A stretch of 8,201 nucleotides of DNA from DASWUD01 sp036401755 (GTDB taxonomy: Bacteria > Pseudomonadota > Gammaproteobacteria > Thiohalomonadales > Thiohalomonadaceae). Within the stretch, counting starts at the first letter, position 1. Every line of letters begins with the position of its first letter. A program made the position numbers and the translations under genes. This document shows positions 5,233 to 8,201 of this stretch, one piece after another. The notes beneath the pieces are model-generated. The model was not told where the DNA came from. It did not search any database and was given only the letters and a program-made list of their open reading frames with translations. The stretch spans positions 1-8,201 of the forward strand of contig DASWUD010000084.1 of NCBI GenBank assembly GCA_036401755.1, given 5' to 3'.

Positions 5233-6699
5233 ATGAGCGAAAGCGGAACAAAGAAGGGCGGCTGCGCAGCGAGTTCGTGCGGCAGCAGCAATGACCAACT
5301 GGCACACCTGCCAGAGTCGGTTCGGGAGCGGGTTCACAACCACCCCTGCTATTCGGAGCAGGCCCACCACCACTATGCACGCATGCACGTGGCGGTGGCG
5401 CCGGCCTGCAATATCCAGTGCAACTACTGCAACCGTAAATACGACTGCGCCAACGAATCACGTCCCGGCGTGGTGTCGGAGCTGCTCACCCCCGAGCAGG
5501 CGGTGAAGAAGACACTGGCGGTGGCGGCCACCATTCCGCAGATGTCGGTGCTCGGTATCGCCGGTCCTGGCGATCCACTCGCCAACCCCACGCGCACCTT
5601 TGCCACCTTCCGCGCCCTGGCCGAGCAGGCGCCCGACATCAAGCTCTGTGTCTCCACCAACGGCCTGATGCTGCCGCAATACATCGATGAGCTGGTGGCG
5701 TGCAACATCGACCACGTCACCATCACCATTAACTGCGTTGACCCGACCATCGGCACGAAGATCTATCCGTGGATCTTCTGGGAGAACAAACGCATTCGTG
5801 GCCGCAAGGCGGCGGAGATCCTCATCGCCCAGCAACAGAAGGGGCTGGAGATGCTGGTAGAGCGTGGCGTACTGGTCAAGGTCAACTCGGTAATGATCCC
5901 GGGTGTCAACGACGAACATCTCAAAGAGGTAAGCAAGGTCGTCAAGGGCAAGGGGGCATTTCTGCACAACGTGATGCCGCTCATCGCCGAGGCGGAGCAT
6001 GGCACCTATTACGGGGTGATGGGGCAGCGCGGGCCGAACCATGCAGAGTTGCAGGCACTGCAGGACTCCTGCGCCGGTGACATGAACATGATGCGCCACT
6101 GCCGCCAGTGCCGTGCCGACGCGGTGGGACTGCTCGGCGAGGACCGAGGCGCCGAGTTCACCCTCGACAAGATCGAGACGCTGGAGATCGATTACGCCGC
6201 CGCGATGGAGAAGCGTGCTGCCGTACATGCGGCGCTGCGCGAACAGCAACACGCCAAGCCGGTGGAGGCGCCGGTGATGTGGCAGCCGCGCATGAAGAAA
6301 GTCGAGACGCGTCCGGTATTGATGGCGGTGGCAACGCAGGGCGGCGCCATCATCAATCAGCACTTCGGCCATGCCCTTGAATTCCTGGTCTATGAGGCAT
6401 CAAGCATGGGAGTGCGCTTTGTCGGGATTCGTCGCGCCGATCACTACTGCACAGGCGCCGATCACTGCGATGAGAGTGAAGACAAACTCGGCCAGGTGAT
6501 CAAGGCGCTGGAAGGATGTGAGGCGGTATTGTGTGCCCGCATCGGGATGACACCGTGGGATGCACTGGCGCAGGCCGGTATTGCGCCGGTAGCCGATTAT
6601 GCCATGGAGCCGATCGAACCATCAGTGGCGGCACTCTATGCGCAGTGGGCCAGGGAAGGGAAGCTTGTCCCCGCAGTCACCACCAGCGCCATCGCTTAA
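5233..6699 (+). CDS. nifB: NifB, radical SAM enzyme making NifB-co (FeMo-co precursor)
   Basis: The 488-aa product joins a radical SAM domain to a C-terminal NifX-like domain, the usual two-domain NifB of proteobacteria. The SAM-cluster motif is C59-x3-C63-x2-C66. Other NifB marks are C72 and E75 in the NESRPG segment, AGPGDPLA (110-117), C139 before STNG, GVNDE (224-228), and C290-x2-C293 in CRQCRADAVG. By homology with solved NifB structures, these extra cysteines and the N-terminal histidines hold the two precursor [4Fe-4S] clusters. NifB fuses those clusters and inserts a carbide from SAM, making the 8Fe-9S-C core of FeMo-co. Residues about 363-478 (MAVATQGGAIINQHFGHA onward) are the cofactor-binding NifX-like domain. 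The start is set by AAGGGGAG and by the sigma-54 promoter downstream of the longer frame. It opens the operon nifB-fdxN-orf-nifO-nifQ. Confidence 0.97.
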   Translation: MSESGTKKGGCAASSCGSSNDQLAHLPESVRERVHNHPCYSEQAHHHYARMHVAVAPACNIQCNYCNRKYDCANESRPGVVSELLTPEQAVKKTLAVAATIPQMSVLGIAGPGDPLANPTRTFATFRALAEQAPDIKLCVSTNGLMLPQYIDELVACNIDHVTITINCVDPTIGTKIYPWIFWENKRIRGRKAAEILIAQQQKGLEMLVERGVLVKVNSVMIPGVNDEHLKEVSKVVKGKGAFLHNVMPLIAEAEHGTYYGVMGQRGPNHAELQALQDSCAGDMNMMRHCRQCRADAVGLLGEDRGAEFTLDKIETLEIDYAAAMEKRAAVHAALREQQHAKPVEAPVMWQPRMKKVETRPVLMAVATQGGAIINQHFGHALEFLVYEASSMGVRFVGIRRADHYCTGADHCDESEDKLGQVIKALEGCEAVLCARIGMTPWDALAQAGIAPVADYAMEPIEPSVAALYAQWAREGKLVPAVTTSAIA

Positions 6700-6712
6700 G
6701 AGGAGTGATGAA

Positions 6713-6991
6713 ATGTCCCTTTCCATTACTGCACCGTGTGTCAACTGTTGGGCTTGTGTCGATGTCTGTCCCAACGATGCCATCGTCGAGGCCCGTCCCC
6801 ACTTCCGCATCGAGGCGAAACGCTGCACCGAGTGTGACGGCGACCATGTCGATCCGCAGTGTGCCGCCATCTGCCCCATCGAAGGGGCGATCCTCAATGC
6901 CCAGGGTGAAGCGCTCAATCCCCCCGGTTCCTTGACCGGCATACCCCTGCACATTCTGGCGCAGTTCAACAGACAACAGGTGCAGCCATGA
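6713..6991 (+). CDS. fdxN: FdxN, 2[4Fe-4S] ferredoxin, likely electron donor to NifB
   Basis: The 92-aa protein carries C9-x2-C12-x2-C15-x3-C19-P and C38-x2-C41-x8-C50-x3-C54-P. The widened second motif (x8) is typical of the nif-linked FdxN and Allochromatium-type ferredoxins with two low-potential [4Fe-4S] clusters. In Azotobacter, FdxN supports NifB activity; the position directly after nifB fits the same job. The ATG at 6713 is preceded by AAGAGGAG (6698-6705) at seven bases. The frame is open far upstream into nifB, but that portion is only overlap. The gap to nifB is 13 bp. The stop TGA overlaps the ATG of the next small ORF. Confidence 0.94.
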   Translation: MSLSITAPCVNCWACVDVCPNDAIVEARPHFRIEAKRCTECDGDHVDPQCAAICPIEGAILNAQGEALNPPGSLTGIPLHILAQFNRQQVQP

Positions 6992-7137
6992 AACTTGCCC
7001 GCTGGCTGGTGCGCTTATTGAGCGGAGATGACGGTTATCACATGTGCTGCGACGAGTGGTTGACAGAGCGGATATTGACACAGTCAGGGCGGCGTCATTT
7101 CAAACACTCTGTACGCCGTACGGGCGGCTGGGTGTAG
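6988..7137 (+). CDS. Small unrecognised ORF (49 aa) between fdxN and nifO
   Basis: I do not recognise this product. The ATG overlaps the fdxN stop (ATGA), and the TAG lies only four bases before the nifO ATG, so it fits the operon exactly. The N-terminus (KLARWLVRLLSG, residues 2-13) could form an amphipathic, basic helix. It is followed by a DDGYHMCCDEW segment with paired C20-C21 and a basic, His/Arg-rich C-terminus (GRRHFKHSVRRTGG). It has no signal peptide, full membrane helix or known metal motif, though two Cys and three His could bind metal. nifO has no well-spaced Shine-Dalgarno, so translation of this ORF may feed ribosomes into nifO. It could be a genuine small nif protein or mainly a coupling leader peptide. 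Confidence 0.62.
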   Translation: MKLARWLVRLLSGDDGYHMCCDEWLTERILTQSGRRHFKHSVRRTGGWV

Positions 7138-7141
7138 GAAT

Positions 7142-7573
7142 ATGCCGCAGATCATCTTCTTTGAAAAGCCGGGATGCATAAATAACATCCGACAGAAAGA
7201 GTGGTTGCGTGAACGTGGTGTGAAGCTTGAAGCGATCGATCTGCTCACCTTTCCATGGAGTAAGGAGGAGCTGCTGGCATTCTTCGGTGCCTTGCCGGTG
7301 AGCGATTGGTTCAATCGCAGCGCGCCTCGGGTCAAATCGGGTGAACTGGTGCCGGAGTGCCAGACACAGCACGAGGCACTGCGGCTGCTGCTGCAGGAGC
7401 CGTTGTTAATCCGCCGTCCGTTATTGCGTAAGGGCGATGAGCGGCGCGTGGGCTTCGATAGCGAAGCCATCACCCGCTGGCTTGGTATTCGCAGTGAAGA
7501 GCAGGCACTAATAATCGATGAGAGCTGCCCGCGTCCTGCGCGGCCATGTGGAACAGGGGAGGAGAAAATATGA
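7142..7573 (+). CDS. nifO: ArsC-family nitrogenase-associated protein (NifO-like)
   Basis: The 143-aa product has the arsenate reductase (ArsC/Spx) thioredoxin-like fold: IIFFEKPGCINNIRQKEWL (residues 4-22) with the single active-site-type C12, NRSAPRVKSGEL near 58-69, and the LIRRPLL segment (89-95) that carries the conserved Arg of ArsC. This nif-linked subfamily lies in the same place in Azotobacter (nifO), between fdxN and nifQ. There NifO has been connected with how molybdenum is shared between nitrogenase and nitrate assimilation; a molecular function is not settled. The start has only AGGA two bases before the ATG, too close for good initiation, so coupling to the preceding small ORF is likely. 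The stop overlaps the nifQ ATG (ATGA). Family assignment is firm, the symbol less so. Confidence 0.85.
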   Translation: MPQIIFFEKPGCINNIRQKEWLRERGVKLEAIDLLTFPWSKEELLAFFGALPVSDWFNRSAPRVKSGELVPECQTQHEALRLLLQEPLLIRRPLLRKGDERRVGFDSEAITRWLGIRSEEQALIIDESCPRPARPCGTGEEKI

Positions 7574-8157
7574 TGGCGATGATGTTGGCAATGGTGAGCA
7601 ATCGTACGCAAACCTATGAGGATGCCTTTGATTATCTGATGTCGATGAGCCAGGGCGGCACGGGCGAATATCTCGCCGTCATGCTCGCTTCCCTGATGGC
7701 CGGCAGGGGGGCGATGCCCCGTTACCTCGGCCTGCCCAAGGAGGATTTCGACAGCCTGCTGCGCCACCACTTTCACGACATCGACCCCGGGCAGTTTTAT
7801 CACTATGGCAAACCGCTGCCGCCTGACCGTGATGACGAGATGGCCGATCTGCGCGCACTGTTCATTGCCCACATTGCCCCGGGTGAGCCGCATGGTGGCT
7901 GGCATGCCACCATTCTGCTCTCGGGGTGCCTGGCGGAAAATCACCTGTGGCAGGACATGGGGTTTCGTTCCCGCGCCGACGTAAAGGGGTACCTCAATTT
8001 GCTGTTTCCGGCACTCGCTGCGAAGAACGTCAAGGACATGAAGTGGAAGAAGTTCTTCTACAAACAGCTCTGCAATCAGGAAGGGATCTACACCTGCCGC
8101 GCGCCATCGTGCGCGGTGTGTGACGATTACGCCAAGTGCTTCGGGCCGGAGGAGTGA
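7570..8157 (+). CDS. nifQ: NifQ, molybdenum donor for FeMo-co synthesis
   Basis: The 195-aa protein ends with the diagnostic NifQ motif C176-x4-C181-x2-C184-x5-C190, which holds a Mo-Fe-S cluster in Azotobacter NifQ. NifQ carries molybdenum to the NifEN/NifH cofactor-assembly step. Other family features are HFHDIDPG (68-74), GGWHATILLSGC near 109-120, and the KWKKFFYKQLC segment before the motif. The ATG at 7570 was chosen because it overlaps the nifO stop and follows GGGGAGGAG (7556-7564) by five bases. The ATG at 7573 would also fit at eight bases. The in-frame ATG at 7546 lies upstream of that Shine-Dalgarno and is unlikely. It is the last complete gene here; 44 bases follow with no terminator seen, so the operon may continue. 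Confidence 0.95.
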   Translation: MMAMMLAMVSNRTQTYEDAFDYLMSMSQGGTGEYLAVMLASLMAGRGAMPRYLGLPKEDFDSLLRHHFHDIDPGQFYHYGKPLPPDRDDEMADLRALFIAHIAPGEPHGGWHATILLSGCLAENHLWQDMGFRSRADVKGYLNLLFPALAAKNVKDMKWKKFFYKQLCNQEGIYTCRAPSCAVCDDYAKCFGPEE

Positions 8158-8201
8158 GCCACTGGACAGAACAACCGCAAAGTAATCAAAGTACACGAAT
8201 G

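Noticed and set aside
5458..6372. Minus-strand open frame (304 codons) opposite nifB
   Set aside because: Antisense to the conserved radical SAM core of nifB; its Leu/His/Arg-rich composition reflects the complementary codon positions.
6708..6720. ATG at 6708 as a start after nifB
   Set aside because: It is out of frame with the ferredoxin Cys motifs and lies only two bases after the Shine-Dalgarno; the ATG at 6713 is correct.
7084..8196. Long open frame on the minus strand (370 codons) opposite nifO and nifQ
   Set aside because: It is antisense to two well-recognised genes, resembles no family I know, and has low-complexity Ser/Arg/His stretches typical of a shadow frame in GC-rich DNA.
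8158..8201. Start of another gene after nifQ (ATG at 8199)
   Set aside because: No ribosome site precedes it and only one codon is visible, so nothing can be supported.

Overview
This window is the regulatory and cofactor-biosynthesis end of a nitrogen-fixation (nif) cluster from a gammaproteobacterium. The evidence is the NifL/NifA pair (NifL is largely a proteobacterial, mainly gammaproteobacterial, partner of NifA), a NifA without the cysteine-rich linker of alpha-proteobacterial NifA, and a gene order rnfABC< >nifL-nifA, nifB-fdxN-orf-nifO-nifQ that closely resembles Azotobacter vinelandii and related diazotrophs. The coding DNA is GC-rich. The sequence does not identify the genus.

Layout. 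Positions 1-1531 (minus strand) hold the first three genes of an Rnf electron-transport operon, rnfA-rnfB-rnfC, with rnfC cut by the window edge. Positions 1532-1818 are a divergent control region. I read in it a sigma-54 promoter facing each way, a perfect NifA upstream activator sequence (TGT-N10-ACA), and two NtrC-like sites spaced 32 bp apart. Positions 1819-4892 (plus) hold nifL and nifA, overlapping by 4 bp. Positions 4893-5232 are non-coding. The first part holds nested inverted repeats. The second part is a complete NifA-type promoter: two TGT-N10-ACA sites 33 bp apart, an IHF-like site, and a -24/-12 element. Positions 5233-8157 (plus) are a tightly packed operon: nifB, fdxN, an unrecognised 49-codon ORF, the ArsC-like nifO and nifQ, linked by two 4-bp ATGA overlaps and short gaps. 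The last 44 bases after nifQ hold no feature I can support.

How it works together. NtrC (nitrogen status) probably starts nifLA transcription, and NifA then activates nifB, probably rnf, and possibly its own operon. NifL blocks NifA when oxygen or fixed nitrogen is present. Rnf uses ion-motive force to make low-potential electrons for nitrogenase or for cofactor synthesis. NifB (radical SAM) builds NifB-co with FdxN as the likely electron donor. NifQ supplies molybdenum for FeMo-co. NifO is a nif-linked ArsC-fold protein whose role is poorly defined.

I found no clear sign of a wholly new system. The points most worth checking are the 49-aa ORF whose translation may be coupled to nifO, the compact two-way NtrC/NifA control region, and the repeat-rich segment between nifA and nifB.
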